Source: a virus
Direction: 5' to 3' (one strand)
Virus record (IMG/VR): IMGVR_UViG_3300032401_000033
Span: 1 to 36,111 of that record
Length of the DNA: 36,111 bases
Part shown: positions 7,763 to 16,540 of the stretch, piece by piece
How positions within the stretch are numbered: the first letter of the stretch is position 1
Layout of the letters: each line of letters starts with the position of its first letter
Notes under the pieces: generated by a model
Databases searched by the model: none
What the model was told of the DNA's origin: nothing
Seen by the model: only the letters and a program-made list of their open reading frames with translations
Position numbers and translations under genes: made by a program

Positions 7763-8704
7763 CTAGTCTAGCATTTTCATTGCACCCAAAATCTTCTCCC
7801 AATCCCAGCCTTTTCTTAGACCCAGCTCGACCATCCGTAGATTTCGTACTTGGGTTCGACTGACAGATCCAACTGTTGCTTCAGGATCATTAGGCTTTCC
7901 TCTCAGTCGAAATCCTTGTCGCCGTTTCAACGCAGCTGTAAAAAATTCAAATGCTTTTTCAAGAATTGCCCCCAAGTCCTTCCGCTCGTCTTCCAAGCTG
8001 GAATCTGTTGCTCCTTTTTCTCGAATTTGATCTACCGCCGCATCATATATTTCCCTGAACTTCAGATCCACCATGTGAATAATTCTGTCTGCGAGAATGC
8101 GAAGATCTTCATCTGACCGCCTTCCAGAAATGATCGCGAGATAACGAGCAATGTTCTGTTCTTGGAATTCCCAAGGTGATAGCAACGCGGCGGCACCCTT
8201 TTTGGCTTTTTCTCGTTCCCTGCTTTTTGCGGCTGCCTGAGGAAGCCTCCTCTCTGCATTGGCTAGATCAAGCTTGTACACAACTGATGCCTGTCCTGCA
8301 ATACGAAACTCTGGGAAAGAAGTTACATCCCCACCCAAGCCGATCCTGGTAGGATATTCTTGCCGGGGTTTTCGTGTTGGAAGAGAGTGTGTGCCCTTGT
8401 AACTCACTGACAGCAAAGTATCTCCCTTCATCCAAAATAGCAACACCGGCTCATTGCTGGCAAAAACTTTCACGGCCTCGAAAGGAGTAAGTATTTCAAA
8501 ATCCCAGTCCTCTAACTCCTGCCAGTTGGTTCGGGGTACCGCAACTTCCCTGTTTAGCATACTTAACGCATTCATTCCTGAAAAAATAGTACCCGTAGTC
8601 TTGTCCCTCCACCCCGCAGCGATCTTCCGCACGATGTTTGACCGAAGAGTCTCAGTCAGCATCAGGTCAATTGCACTCTCGATCTGTTCAGATGTGATTA
8701 CCAT
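7763..8704 (-). CDS. Tag-bearing paralogue of the tandem-domain protein (single-domain copy)
   Basis: 313 residues. N terminus EQIESAIDLMLTETLRSNIVRKI carries the shared motif ending in Leu-Thr-Glu. The rest matches, region by region, the three domains of the adjacent 976-residue protein: WxxLxDxDFEIL(T/A)P(F/E)(E/D)AVK, LLFWM, AxVVYKLD, a Lys/Arg-rich stretch, KKGAAALLSPWEF, NIARYLAIISGR, and IIHMVDLKFREIYD. No enzyme motif is recognised. It starts inside the 3' end of that neighbour (7-base overlap), so the pair arose by tandem duplication. I infer a head-internal protein whose N terminus is trimmed after the LTE; the function of the domain is unknown. Confidence 0.75.
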   Translation of the reverse strand: MVITSEQIESAIDLMLTETLRSNIVRKIAAGWRDKTTGTIFSGMNALSMLNREVAVPRTNWQELEDWDFEILTPFEAVKVFASNEPVLLFWMKGDTLLSVSYKGTHSLPTRKPRQEYPTRIGLGGDVTSFPEFRIAGQASVVYKLDLANAERRLPQAAAKSREREKAKKGAAALLSPWEFQEQNIARYLAIISGRRSDEDLRILADRIIHMVDLKFREIYDAAVDQIREKGATDSSLEDERKDLGAILEKAFEFFTAALKRRQGFRLRGKPNDPEATVGSVSRTQVRNLRMVELGLRKGWDWEKILGAMKMLD

Positions 8705-11628
8705 GAGCTTTTGTACTCTGGATCACGTGCTTTGCGTAAAAAGTCCTTTAATTTTACCAGCTCTTCAGTCCAACTCGTGAAAGAAAAATAACCGGGATCC
8801 TCTTTTGCTCGAGCTTTTCGTCGTTTCCACTCCTCTGGATCTTCCTTCTTAAGTACTTCATCACGAATGTTTTTCTGAACGATTTCGACGTAAGTTTTCC
8901 ACGCGTCTTTCTGAAGTTCAATCATCCCCTCACCTTCTCGGCGAAGTGCTTGCAACTCGGCTTCGGCGGTTGAAGCATCCATCTGATCCAGGCAAGCCAA
9001 ATACCGACGACTAGACAGATGGAGAATCTTCTGAACCAAGAGCTTTACCCCTTCAGGAGTGGTTCGATCCTTAATCATTGACTGATATCGCCCCTGGTTC
9101 GTAGCTTTGACATCCGCGGGGCTCAGCAAAGCCGTGGCACCAGAACGGGCAAGGTCGCGCCTGGCACGCTTCTCGTATGAGGTCTTGGTGCCTCCCGAAA
9201 CCGCTGGCCTTGCGCCGAAAGGAAACTCCCATTTACGAACAAGGGCGAGAGGAAGGACGTAGGCCACGTCACTGTACTGCGCCATAGTCTTGATCTTCTC
9301 TCCGTGTGCGACGCCTATTTCAGGATAACCTACCTCTACTGGCTTCCCCTGCATCGTCACACCAGCAAGGGTGTTTGGAGGAACTGTGATTTTGTGCTTC
9401 CACGAATGCCTGTATCCTCCGCTTTCTTTCTCAAACTCTTTGCCCTTCTCGCAGTACCAGAAGATAAAACCCTTCTTATACTTGTCTTTCAACGCTTCTT
9501 CGGGTTTGAGTACCAGAAAATCTTCGTCGGTGATTTCACTCCACAGAAGCGGATTGAAAAGCTGTTCAGAAGCACGCCTCCCGGCTGGCCCTCGGTACAA
9601 ACGGTGTAGCAGAGAAGGCTCTTTCTTTACTGGACCTTCATGGTTGGCGAATCCCGGCCTGACCGAAACCGATGTTGCCTTCATGAGCTTACGGAGTATC
9701 TCGGATTTCACTGCTTCAAGCAGCACGTGATCAATTGCTTCTTCGATCGGATCATTCATAGTCTGCTTTCCTTCATTTCGATGCCGTCCCTGCAGTTCGT
9801 ACAAAACCTCTTTCATCGTCTGAAGATCATGTGCAAATGAATTAGACAAGCCTGGGTTTTTTCTTGCTTGGTCCATTTTGTTTGCAATTCTCTCAAAAGC
9901 GTCAAAAGCATAATCGAGATTCGTAGAGACAAACATCTTACTTTCTATGTGCGCTGGATCATTCATGATCTCGTCACAAATCTCTCTGTACTTCAAGTTT
10001 GCCAAGTGAATAATCCGGGACATCAGCGCCTTTACTGACTCAGGTGTTGCTCGACCGGCCATGATACTCTGATAACGGGTAAGATTGTATACTAAGAACT
10101 CACCGGGGCCCAGCAAAGCTGCGGCACCAGAACGGGCTTTCTCTCTTTTCTTCTTCAGCTCAAGACGGGTGTTCCTGTACTTTGCTGCAATTTTCTCTGG
10201 ATCGACAACATAGGCCGTGTCAGCCAACTTCGCGGCCAGGCTCGGGTCATCGGCTCCAGCGTTTAACCCCCGAGGTGTTCCTGCCCACCCGAAGTAATGC
10301 CCGCCGAAATCACTAAAAGCTTCATCATCATCTGTGATAGAGATCAATCCGACTGGAACAGTATCAATATCAGAGGAAGGCTTTGTCTTCACCCAGAAGA
10401 CTATAACATCTCTGTAGTTGTTGTGGGCATCCTCTGCGCTCATCTTCAGTACATCGTCATCTGTTAACTGACTCCAGGAAATAAAAGGATCTACTCGAAG
10501 CAAAAGCGCTTTGAAGCTTTGCTTGTATGAAATTGGAGGGTAAATCTTGGCAAGCTCTGCCAAGTGCTTGGACTTGAAAGTTTCAGTGAGCATTCGATCA
10601 ATCATTGTCTCAATAAAAGTGTGCGGGCTCACCCCATAATCCCTTTTGCCTGTGACCTTCAACCAGTACCCTCGCAAACTTCTTAAAAACGAGGAGCTTT
10701 CTCGTTCATAGCTCTGTCTGAAAACTTCTTTTTCTTCTTCATCACCACCCCACTGAGACAACATTCTGGCGTACTGCTCAGCCGAGTCAAGCATATTTGA
10801 GTAAGTCTCCCACGTGTTGCCTATCAGCTTGTCCATTTTAGTGACTTCACTGAAATCAATGTCACCAGGAGATTGCTGCAACATCGTGACCATATTTGTT
10901 GAAGCTGCACGAAGGATCTTTGAAATTAGTTCCTTGATCCGATCTGGTGTATACTTATCCCTCATCAGAGCCCATTTGTGTTCAAAGTACTCAGCTTTCA
11001 CCTTCTTTGGATTCCACAAACTTTCGGCGCCCTTTTGGGCTTTTCTGCGGGCCGCTCTCTGCTGTGTAGTTCGAGGTGGATTTCGCAAAACGTAGGCAAG
11101 GTCGCACATTGAATGCGCTGCCTTTTCAAATACCTTCATTTCAAGCGTGGTATAAGCACGAGTATACCATCCAGGTGAATCGAATCCTTGGCCCACCCAA
11201 GTTCTTCCTTGAGTGATTAGAACCAATGTGTTGGCAGGAATAACTACATACTCTGGTTGTGGTTTGTGGCCTTTCCAGTTTGGATCCCGTCGTCGATCAA
11301 TGTTGTACCAGAAGATAAGCGGTTCTTTTTGTATTGCACTAGAACCTGTGAAAGGAAGATTTCGTTGTCGCGCGTCAGCAAGAATCTTTACGGCATCTTC
11401 CGGGGCCAAGACCTCAAAGTCACTGTCTTTTACAAGGTTCCAATCAATACCTTGCGCACGAAAAGCATCCCACTGTGGAATTGAAACACCATACTCTGTG
11501 GTTGTATGAGCCTCCCTTGCCTTTGCATAGTTGGCTCTCATCAGCTTTTGGAGTATCTTCGACTGGAAGGCTTCGGAAAGCACTCTATCAATCTCACGCT
11601 CGATGAAGTCGTTAATCTTTTGCTTCAT
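8698..11628 (-). CDS. Triple-domain protein, candidate processed internal head polyprotein
   Basis: 976 residues in three homologous units, each opening with the same tag: IEREIDRVLSEAFQSKIL (9-26), IETMIDRMLTETFKSKHL (339-356) and IEEAIDHVLLEAVKSEIL (628-645). After each tag come the shared blocks: DxDFEVLxPEDA, IFWY, PxNTLxxIT, AYVL, KKGA/RSGAxALLxP, RYQSIM, TPExxKxLxxKIL. A fourth copy is the next gene. Each hydrophobic-x-Glu fits the T4-type prohead protease consensus, so cleavage could yield three separate proteins. That is inference; the unit fold is unknown and no catalytic signature is visible. A methionine at 624 (MNDPIEEAID) shows the third unit could once have been a free gene. Its start overlaps the upstream gene by 17 bases. 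Confidence 0.75.
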   Translation of the reverse strand: MKQKINDFIEREIDRVLSEAFQSKILQKLMRANYAKAREAHTTTEYGVSIPQWDAFRAQGIDWNLVKDSDFEVLAPEDAVKILADARQRNLPFTGSSAIQKEPLIFWYNIDRRRDPNWKGHKPQPEYVVIPANTLVLITQGRTWVGQGFDSPGWYTRAYTTLEMKVFEKAAHSMCDLAYVLRNPPRTTQQRAARRKAQKGAESLWNPKKVKAEYFEHKWALMRDKYTPDRIKELISKILRAASTNMVTMLQQSPGDIDFSEVTKMDKLIGNTWETYSNMLDSAEQYARMLSQWGGDEEEKEVFRQSYERESSSFLRSLRGYWLKVTGKRDYGVSPHTFIETMIDRMLTETFKSKHLAELAKIYPPISYKQSFKALLLRVDPFISWSQLTDDDVLKMSAEDAHNNYRDVIVFWVKTKPSSDIDTVPVGLISITDDDEAFSDFGGHYFGWAGTPRGLNAGADDPSLAAKLADTAYVVDPEKIAAKYRNTRLELKKKREKARSGAAALLGPGEFLVYNLTRYQSIMAGRATPESVKALMSRIIHLANLKYREICDEIMNDPAHIESKMFVSTNLDYAFDAFERIANKMDQARKNPGLSNSFAHDLQTMKEVLYELQGRHRNEGKQTMNDPIEEAIDHVLLEAVKSEILRKLMKATSVSVRPGFANHEGPVKKEPSLLHRLYRGPAGRRASEQLFNPLLWSEITDEDFLVLKPEEALKDKYKKGFIFWYCEKGKEFEKESGGYRHSWKHKITVPPNTLAGVTMQGKPVEVGYPEIGVAHGEKIKTMAQYSDVAYVLPLALVRKWEFPFGARPAVSGGTKTSYEKRARRDLARSGATALLSPADVKATNQGRYQSMIKDRTTPEGVKLLVQKILHLSSRRYLACLDQMDASTAEAELQALRREGEGMIELQKDAWKTYVEIVQKNIRDEVLKKEDPEEWKRRKARAKEDPGYFSFTSWTEELVKLKDFLRKARDPEYKSSW

Positions 11629-11953
11629 AACCAGGCCGAGAAATCTTTCGGTACTGTACGTTGATTCGAGAAAGCTGACTGCGAAGAGTCACAATATCTT
11701 CATGATATCGAGCTGAGACTACTTTGGCAAAAAGAAGAAGGGCACTAACAGCTCTCATCAGCGGTTCCTCCAATTCTTGCGTAGAGACAAACTCACCCGA
11801 AGCAATCTTTTCAATCCCAATCGAATAGTGCCTGGCCATTGCGTGCTGTATCTTCTCCATCACCTGTTTGATCTCGATAAAAAGTTCCTCAGCAGTTGCC
11901 CCCTCAGGACTATCTGCCTCAATCACGACGGTGATGGCCTTTTCGATGTCCAC
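11612..11953 (-). CDS. Small tag-bearing hypothetical protein
   Basis: 113 residues with a GTG start at 11953 that shares one base with the TAG of the AAA+ gene (TAGTG). The N terminus MDIEKAITVVIEADSPEG matches the shared motif, ending Val-Ile-Glu-Ala. The body is helical (ELFIEIKQVMEKIQHAMARHYSIG; ALLLFAKVVSARYHEDIVTLRSQL), with no recognised domain. The tight coupling with the AAA+ gene suggests the two products act together or are packaged together; this is inference from position. Confidence 0.65.
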   Translation of the reverse strand: MDIEKAITVVIEADSPEGATAEELFIEIKQVMEKIQHAMARHYSIGIEKIASGEFVSTQELEEPLMRAVSALLLFAKVVSARYHEDIVTLRSQLSRINVQYRKISRPGYEAKD

Positions 11954-12900
11954 TACTTTCTCCGGATGCTCTCGAGGACCTTCTCGTCTCGCCTGGGCAG
12001 ATCAGTGTAATCGGCCGAACGAAGGCGCTCGATCACGTCACCGACATTCTCCTTGAAGGCATACCCGGCAATGATCAGCTCTCGGAGATGGCCGAAGGAG
12101 AAGCCCCTGGTCTTCTCGGCGATCTGTTGAATACGTTCGGGGGTCTCGATTCCGTTGAGCTTGTGCTTCAGATAAATCAGTCGGCCTTCTACAGGCGGGT
12201 AGTCGATCTTGACCTTCTTGTCAAACCGGCCCGGACGGAGAAGCCTAGGCGGGAACTTCTCGATGTAGTTGGTCGTGCCCAAGAACAGGACGTTGTCGAC
12301 AGAATTGTTGCCGTCAAGCAACTGGAGCATGTTCCGCTCCGAGTAACCGATATACTCATCCATATCCTCAAAGACGACAACAACTCTGCGATCCGGTTCG
12401 ACTTCTCGGAAAGCCGGGAGGCCTTCAAGCACCTCACCAAGGGCACGGGCGATGATTATCAGGTCGCCCTGCTTTGTCATGCTTTCAGCAACCTGTTTGA
12501 TCAGGCAGGTCTTGCCCGTTCCTGGGGGACCGTAAAGAAGAAGACCTCTGTTGTGGAGGAACCCAAGCTTGTCGAAGTTACCTTTTAACGTCCAGAAGCG
12601 CTCGATCTCCTCCAAGACTGAGTACATCTTCGACCCCTCAAAGAGGTAAAGGTCATCAGTACGGAACTCTTTCTTGACGAAGTAAAGTGTACCGCCTCTG
12701 TACTCCAAGATGTAGGCGTGAGGGTCAAGTTTCGGGACGAGTTCAATATGGCCGCACGGACGGAAGGCATCAGCTTCCTTTACATACTGAATCAAATGCT
12801 TGACTACATCTGCCTTCTTGTCCTTGCTAATCACAGCAGCAACACCCGGGCATACCATGGCATCAATGGCTTCTTCGATCTTCCGCTCAGTCAGGTTCAT
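11953..12900 (-). CDS. AAA+ ATPase with N-terminal tag
   Basis: 315 residues. Walker A GPPGTGKT (124-131), Walker B VVVVFEDMDE (173-182), sensor-1 GTTN (208-211) and arginine-finger region LLRPGRFDK (220-228) give a complete single AAA+ module of the FtsH/Bcs1/proteasomal-ATPase type. A C-terminal helical lid follows (GFSFGHLRELIIAGYAF). The first 110 residues are not a known domain and open with ERKIEEAIDAMVCPG, the same tag that marks its neighbours, but with Cys-Pro where others have x-Glu. It starts at an ATGA overlap with the upstream gene. It should hydrolyse ATP to remodel a protein; the substrate is unknown. Location next to TerL and tagged proteins suggests a role in head assembly or as an injected protein. 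Confidence 0.88.
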   Translation of the reverse strand: MNLTERKIEEAIDAMVCPGVAAVISKDKKADVVKHLIQYVKEADAFRPCGHIELVPKLDPHAYILEYRGGTLYFVKKEFRTDDLYLFEGSKMYSVLEEIERFWTLKGNFDKLGFLHNRGLLLYGPPGTGKTCLIKQVAESMTKQGDLIIIARALGEVLEGLPAFREVEPDRRVVVVFEDMDEYIGYSERNMLQLLDGNNSVDNVLFLGTTNYIEKFPPRLLRPGRFDKKVKIDYPPVEGRLIYLKHKLNGIETPERIQQIAEKTRGFSFGHLRELIIAGYAFKENVGDVIERLRSADYTDLPRRDEKVLESIRRK

Positions 12901-13262
12901 ATGTCGATCAACCTTTCTATCTCGTCTAGTGCATGTTGTGCATTCAATCTGTGCTTTGCCATTTGTGGAGGCAGTGAGTCCCTGCTTGCAAAGTAGGCGG
13001 CCAATGCTTCGAACAGAGAGGCTTGCTGCTCGGCCATCTCTTTGCTGTAGGCCATAACTCCGGCCAGAGTAAGATCGTCTTCTTCATCTTGCAGGGCCAA
13101 GAGATTCTCACTGATTTTCCTCGATACCATCTGACAATCAGATGAGATTCGCTTCATCAGCGCGTGCCTTTCAGGTGATAAAGAAAACATTGCTGTAAGG
13201 TCCGGTCCTGTCGTCTCTACTAAAGCGCTGATCTTCTGTTCAATCTGTTCGTCAGTTGTCAT
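12897..13262 (-). CDS. Small tag-bearing helical protein
   Basis: 121 residues from ATG 13262, four bases after AGGGG; an in-frame TTG one codon earlier is ignored. N terminus TDEQIEQKISALVETTG matches the shared motif. The remainder is a long helical array (ERHALMKRISSDCQMVSRKISENLLALQ; EQQASLFEALAAYFASRD; LNAQHALDEIERLIDI). No domain recognised. It ends in an ATGA overlap with the AAA+ gene, and a hairpin with a GTATTAC element lies just upstream, so it likely leads the operon that runs through the AAA+ and tandem-domain genes. Confidence 0.65.
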   Translation of the reverse strand: MTTDEQIEQKISALVETTGPDLTAMFSLSPERHALMKRISSDCQMVSRKISENLLALQDEEDDLTLAGVMAYSKEMAEQQASLFEALAAYFASRDSLPPQMAKHRLNAQHALDEIERLIDI

Positions 13263-13281
13263 CAAACCCCTAGACCTACAC

Positions 13282-13302
13282 TACGAGGTCAACTCGTAAT
13301 AC
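13282..13302 (-). promoter_or_regulatory. GTATTAC element plus small hairpin after terL
   Basis: On the minus strand GTATTAC (13302-13296) leads directly into a 6-bp hairpin (TACGAG at 13298-13293, loop TTGAC, CTCGTA at 13287-13282). It sits in the 45-base gap between the TerL stop and the next start. It is one of several GTATTAC sites in gaps; possible promoter or processing site. Confidence 0.35.
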
Positions 13303-13307
13303 TAGTT

Positions 13308-15170
13308 CTAGGGCTTGGGTCGGAATTCTTCTTGACGATGGGATTCGTTGACGGACATCACAATCGGGCCATCATCAACGCGAGGGAGAACGACTTTGTC
13401 CTTCTTGACCGTACCTACTCTCGCCCGGGAAGAGGAGATGTTGTAACAGCGGCTCACAGCCCCTGCCAAGGCATCTAGTATGTCATCAAAGGAGCCGGGC
13501 TTGTGGTTAGGCCTGCCACCTTCAGGATTTTTCCTAAGGCCGTCAACTTCCTCAAGCAGAGGTGCATACTCATACATGTTGATTCTCCGCTCGGTAAAAC
13601 AGGTTTTCAAATGCGTGTAGTGGATGAGATCAATACTAAGGAGCTCGGCCTCAAACCCGGCTTGTAGAAGAAGCTGAATGGGCATCCGTGACTGATACTG
13701 GTCAAAGGTTACTTTCTTGATTCTAAACCGGTAGGTGTTTCGAAGTTGATTCACGAAAGCAATGATCTCCGCGAAAGGAATCTGTCCTTTTACAGGAGGG
13801 CTGATTCGAAGCATGAAGTCAACGTAGACACCAAACTTCGCATCTCTCATGATGTATGGATGACCCATCGCAATCCCGACGTTCTCCTCCGAGTAAGCCA
13901 AGTCAATATGGAGATGACGGGGCGCTTCTGGATGGACCAATGGGCACCAAACCGAACGCTCAATCTTACACAACTTCCGTTCTTGAAAGAAATCATCAAT
14001 CCGAGTGTCTGATCCAAGCGCCAGAGTGAGCACCGGTCGACTGAATGGATGAGTACGGTCGTTTTCGATGCAGTTCAAGATCTTCTGCTTTACCGGGAAG
14101 AACGCTGTCGACCCCGCGGTACTGATTCCCGCAATGTCTCTCAGGGCCAGGTCAGCGTCTGTAAAGAACTGCTCTCTGTACTCAACCGGTACACTAACTA
14201 TTTCCGATCCTTCCGGAGGAATTTCCTCAAACTCAAGTACTCTCGATGCATAGTGCTCTGTTCCGATTACAACATCAAAGTGCTCGCCACTGAAGTCATC
14301 CGGATTCTTTATCTCCCACAACGCAAACTGGATGATTCGAACGGTCTGTTGCAGATCAGGATCAACTGCAACTTTCTCGATCAACTCATCCAGCATTGAA
14401 CTCTGAAACTTTCTTGAAGAGAGCAGCATTGTCAATCCAGGCAATCGACCGCGTCGGAGAAAGCGAGATACCTGCCTACTACGCGCTTCATTGAACAACT
14501 GGTGTGCTCGTGTCTTCTCAGTCTGAGCATCGGGATTCTGTACCTTCTTATGGAAGTTTGCTTCGTCCAGGATAAACCCAAGCACATTGTCTCCAAGTGC
14601 ATGGGACGCTAGACTGCCTGAGGCCACCTCAAGTCGCTTCTCCGGAAAGTAGAGAGGATAATGTGGCCGTGGCCGGATTGCGCATTTCTCTTGAAAGTAC
14701 GGAGAGTCATTTACATACTGCTCGACGAGTACTGATACGTCATCTGCTTTGTCCAAGGTGATGTTGTAGACGCCGAAGATGATCTTGCTCTTTGGTAGCA
14801 GGCCGAAGAAGTGAGATGGATCACGAAGGCAGGACAACTCGTAGAGTTTTCTCGTAAGGCAGATCGCCGCAAAGGTGGTCTTGCCTATCCCGATGGCACC
14901 CGTGATGATGATAGTACCGATTGTGCTGTCGGGATCAAAGACGATCTCAAGTTCTTGCTTCCAAGCCTCAGACAAGTTCTTGACGTTCTTGCCCAAAAAG
15001 TAATCATCTTCAACAAACTGACGAGGGGGGACGATTTCGCGCTCGTAGTCAACTGCTCGAAGACTCTCGATGACACTCGTGTCACCTGTTTTCTGGATGG
15101 TCGCTAGGATTTTCTCCAGCGCCCGCCGCGTCTTCGGCTTCAACCGTGTGAGTTCCTCCGCCAGATTCAT
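13308..15170 (-). CDS. terL: Terminase large subunit
   Basis: 620 residues from ATG 15170, chosen over an in-frame GTG four codons upstream because GGAG lies six bases before it. The N-terminal ATPase half has Walker A GAIGIGKTT (about 91-99) and Walker B LGFILDEAN (about 197-205). The C-terminal RNase H-like nuclease has the expected acidic residues in HLHIDLAYS (about 423), VTFDQYQS (about 490) and SFDDILDALAG (about 562-566). The enzyme cuts concatemeric DNA and translocates it through the portal, which is encoded several genes downstream. The 5' end overlaps the zinc-finger gene by 89 bases. Length is normal for the family. Confidence 0.92.
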   Translation of the reverse strand: MNLAEELTRLKPKTRRALEKILATIQKTGDTSVIESLRAVDYEREIVPPRQFVEDDYFLGKNVKNLSEAWKQELEIVFDPDSTIGTIIITGAIGIGKTTFAAICLTRKLYELSCLRDPSHFFGLLPKSKIIFGVYNITLDKADDVSVLVEQYVNDSPYFQEKCAIRPRPHYPLYFPEKRLEVASGSLASHALGDNVLGFILDEANFHKKVQNPDAQTEKTRAHQLFNEARSRQVSRFLRRGRLPGLTMLLSSRKFQSSMLDELIEKVAVDPDLQQTVRIIQFALWEIKNPDDFSGEHFDVVIGTEHYASRVLEFEEIPPEGSEIVSVPVEYREQFFTDADLALRDIAGISTAGSTAFFPVKQKILNCIENDRTHPFSRPVLTLALGSDTRIDDFFQERKLCKIERSVWCPLVHPEAPRHLHIDLAYSEENVGIAMGHPYIMRDAKFGVYVDFMLRISPPVKGQIPFAEIIAFVNQLRNTYRFRIKKVTFDQYQSRMPIQLLLQAGFEAELLSIDLIHYTHLKTCFTERRINMYEYAPLLEEVDGLRKNPEGGRPNHKPGSFDDILDALAGAVSRCYNISSSRARVGTVKKDKVVLPRVDDGPIVMSVNESHRQEEFRPKP

Positions 15171-15858
15171 CTTCTTCTCCACGGATCAGGTGTGTAAGAA
15201 CCCGTCGCATGCCTTCTCTTTCAGCCGGATCGTCTGGCAAGACTACTTCGGTAAGCTCGAGTTTTCGAACTCCTCCGGTCCTCTTACTCCCGAGTTTTGC
15301 CGAACCAAATGCAAGTACGAGCTTGTCAATCACATCCTTCAAGTTCACTTCGCCGAGCTGGGACAGCTCTTTGAGGAAGTTAAGTTCACGTGCTTGCATC
15401 CCCGAGATGCTTTCCATGAGCATCAACGCCCCTCCCGGACTGATACGACCTTTCCAATTCGCATCCTTCATCTTGTCCTTGAACAAGATTTGTAGGTTTT
15501 TCATCTCATCATCCAACTCGAGAGCCCGTTGGATCTTTCCAATGGCGATCACGCGCAGGATCAACTGAACCTTGGCATCCTCTCTCTTGAGAAACTCCAC
15601 AACATCATCTGGCAGATGCTGATCAAAGTTTGAGGCTTTGTCGATAAAGTCTGCCACGGCTACGAGCATGTCACTCACCTTTTCCTTGCCCTGCAAAACA
15701 GTGAGTAACTTCATCGGTGTCTTGGCTTTGAGCTCGGGATGATGATGGTTGATATGGCGAGACAGAAGAGAGGCTACCTTCGCACGGTAGTCGCAGAACG
15801 GACACTTGTGGGGCCGTTCAACTTCTTCAGGAGTTGGTGCCTTCTGTTCTTCGGCCAT
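15082..15858 (-). CDS. C2H2 zinc-finger protein, candidate small terminase or packaging factor
   Basis: 258 residues. ATG 15858 shares a base with the TGA of the nuclease gene (TGATG). Residues 17-40 form a classical C2H2 finger, HKCPFCDYRAKVASLLSRHINHHH (Cys19, Cys22, His35, His39). The middle is helical (VSDMLVAVADFIDK; DDVVEFLKREDAKVQLILRVIAIGKIQRALEL) and the C terminus is acidic and Gly-rich (RGEEDESGGGTHTVEAEDAAGAG). The position directly before TerL with a long overlap is where a small terminase is expected. A C2H2 finger is unusual there, so the packaging role is an inference from context; a transcription regulator is the main alternative. Confidence 0.7.
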   Translation of the reverse strand: MAEEQKAPTPEEVERPHKCPFCDYRAKVASLLSRHINHHHPELKAKTPMKLLTVLQGKEKVSDMLVAVADFIDKASNFDQHLPDDVVEFLKREDAKVQLILRVIAIGKIQRALELDDEMKNLQILFKDKMKDANWKGRISPGGALMLMESISGMQARELNFLKELSQLGEVNLKDVIDKLVLAFGSAKLGSKRTGGVRKLELTEVVLPDDPAEREGMRRVLTHLIRGEEDESGGGTHTVEAEDAAGAGENPSDHPENR

Positions 15859-16526
15859 CAAACCCTCTTCTTGTAACTTGAGACGAAGTCCTCAAGTCTC
15901 ATCACATTGAAAACACCGGACTTGCAAGATAAAGTCACCTCCCTAAAATCCTCAGGAGGAGTCTTTTCGGTTGAATCTAGAAGCTCGATCGACGCAAAGA
16001 TGTAAGCGGCGTATTCACGATTCCCGCATCGCATGATCAGCAGTGGACGCTTTTTTGCTCTTAAAGCGTCATCAATACATTGCTCCCACCAGTCAACGAT
16101 GATGTCACTAGTTTCACTGTAAGGTGCAAAGAAGTCCAAGGGCTCTTTCCGTCGCTTGCACTCGACACAGAAAGGAAAGTTCGCTTCCGGAGGGCTCCAG
16201 ATATCCCCGGCGGCCTGAACTTGACCATCTGAACTTAGCTTATCCCACCCGCCAGATGATGGAGTACGACGGAATTCCGCACCCCACCACTGGCTAAGTG
16301 TGTGAACTACCTTTCGCTCAAAGTCCGACCCTACGTCCTTTGAGTGACGGCCTCCGAGTGCTTTCTTGGTAAAAGTGAGCGATTTTTCGTTGTACGTAGG
16401 ATAAATCGTACCCAGCACAGCGAGACGCGGCGGGACTTCTGTTTTCAATCCTCCGCGAGAAGGAAAGTCCTTACCACCCACCTTCTCTACCCCAATTCTG
16501 AACGTGATTTCCCAATCTACTTTCAT
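15858..16526 (-). CDS. PD-(D/E)XK nuclease, Holliday-junction-resolvase-like
   Basis: 222 residues. GGAGG sits four bases before ATG 16526, only 14 bases after the 3' end of the tmRNA gene. The catalytic pattern is clear: Glu70 in GSDFERKV, RRTPSSGGW, Asp108 in AAGDIW, and Glu122-x-Lys124 in FPFCVECKRRK. The order Glu / (R)RTPxSGG / GD / ExK is that of Hjc-like archaeal resolvases and related phage resolvases or VRR-type nucleases. A 60-residue N-terminal extension is unassigned. The likely job is resolving branched DNA before packaging, consistent with its place upstream of terL. It could instead be a recombination or restriction nuclease. Confidence 0.72.
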   Translation of the reverse strand: MKVDWEITFRIGVEKVGGKDFPSRGGLKTEVPPRLAVLGTIYPTYNEKSLTFTKKALGGRHSKDVGSDFERKVVHTLSQWWGAEFRRTPSSGGWDKLSSDGQVQAAGDIWSPPEANFPFCVECKRRKEPLDFFAPYSETSDIIVDWWEQCIDDALRAKKRPLLIMRCGNREYAAYIFASIELLDSTEKTPPEDFREVTLSCKSGVFNVMRLEDFVSSYKKRV

Positions 16527-16540
16527 TTCACCTCCACGAA

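Noticed and set aside
13746-14399. Plus-strand frames opposite terL
   Set aside because: Shadow frames antisense to the nuclease and linker region of TerL.
14811-15107. Plus-strand frame opposite terL
   Set aside because: Antisense to the Walker A region of TerL, with no ribosome site.
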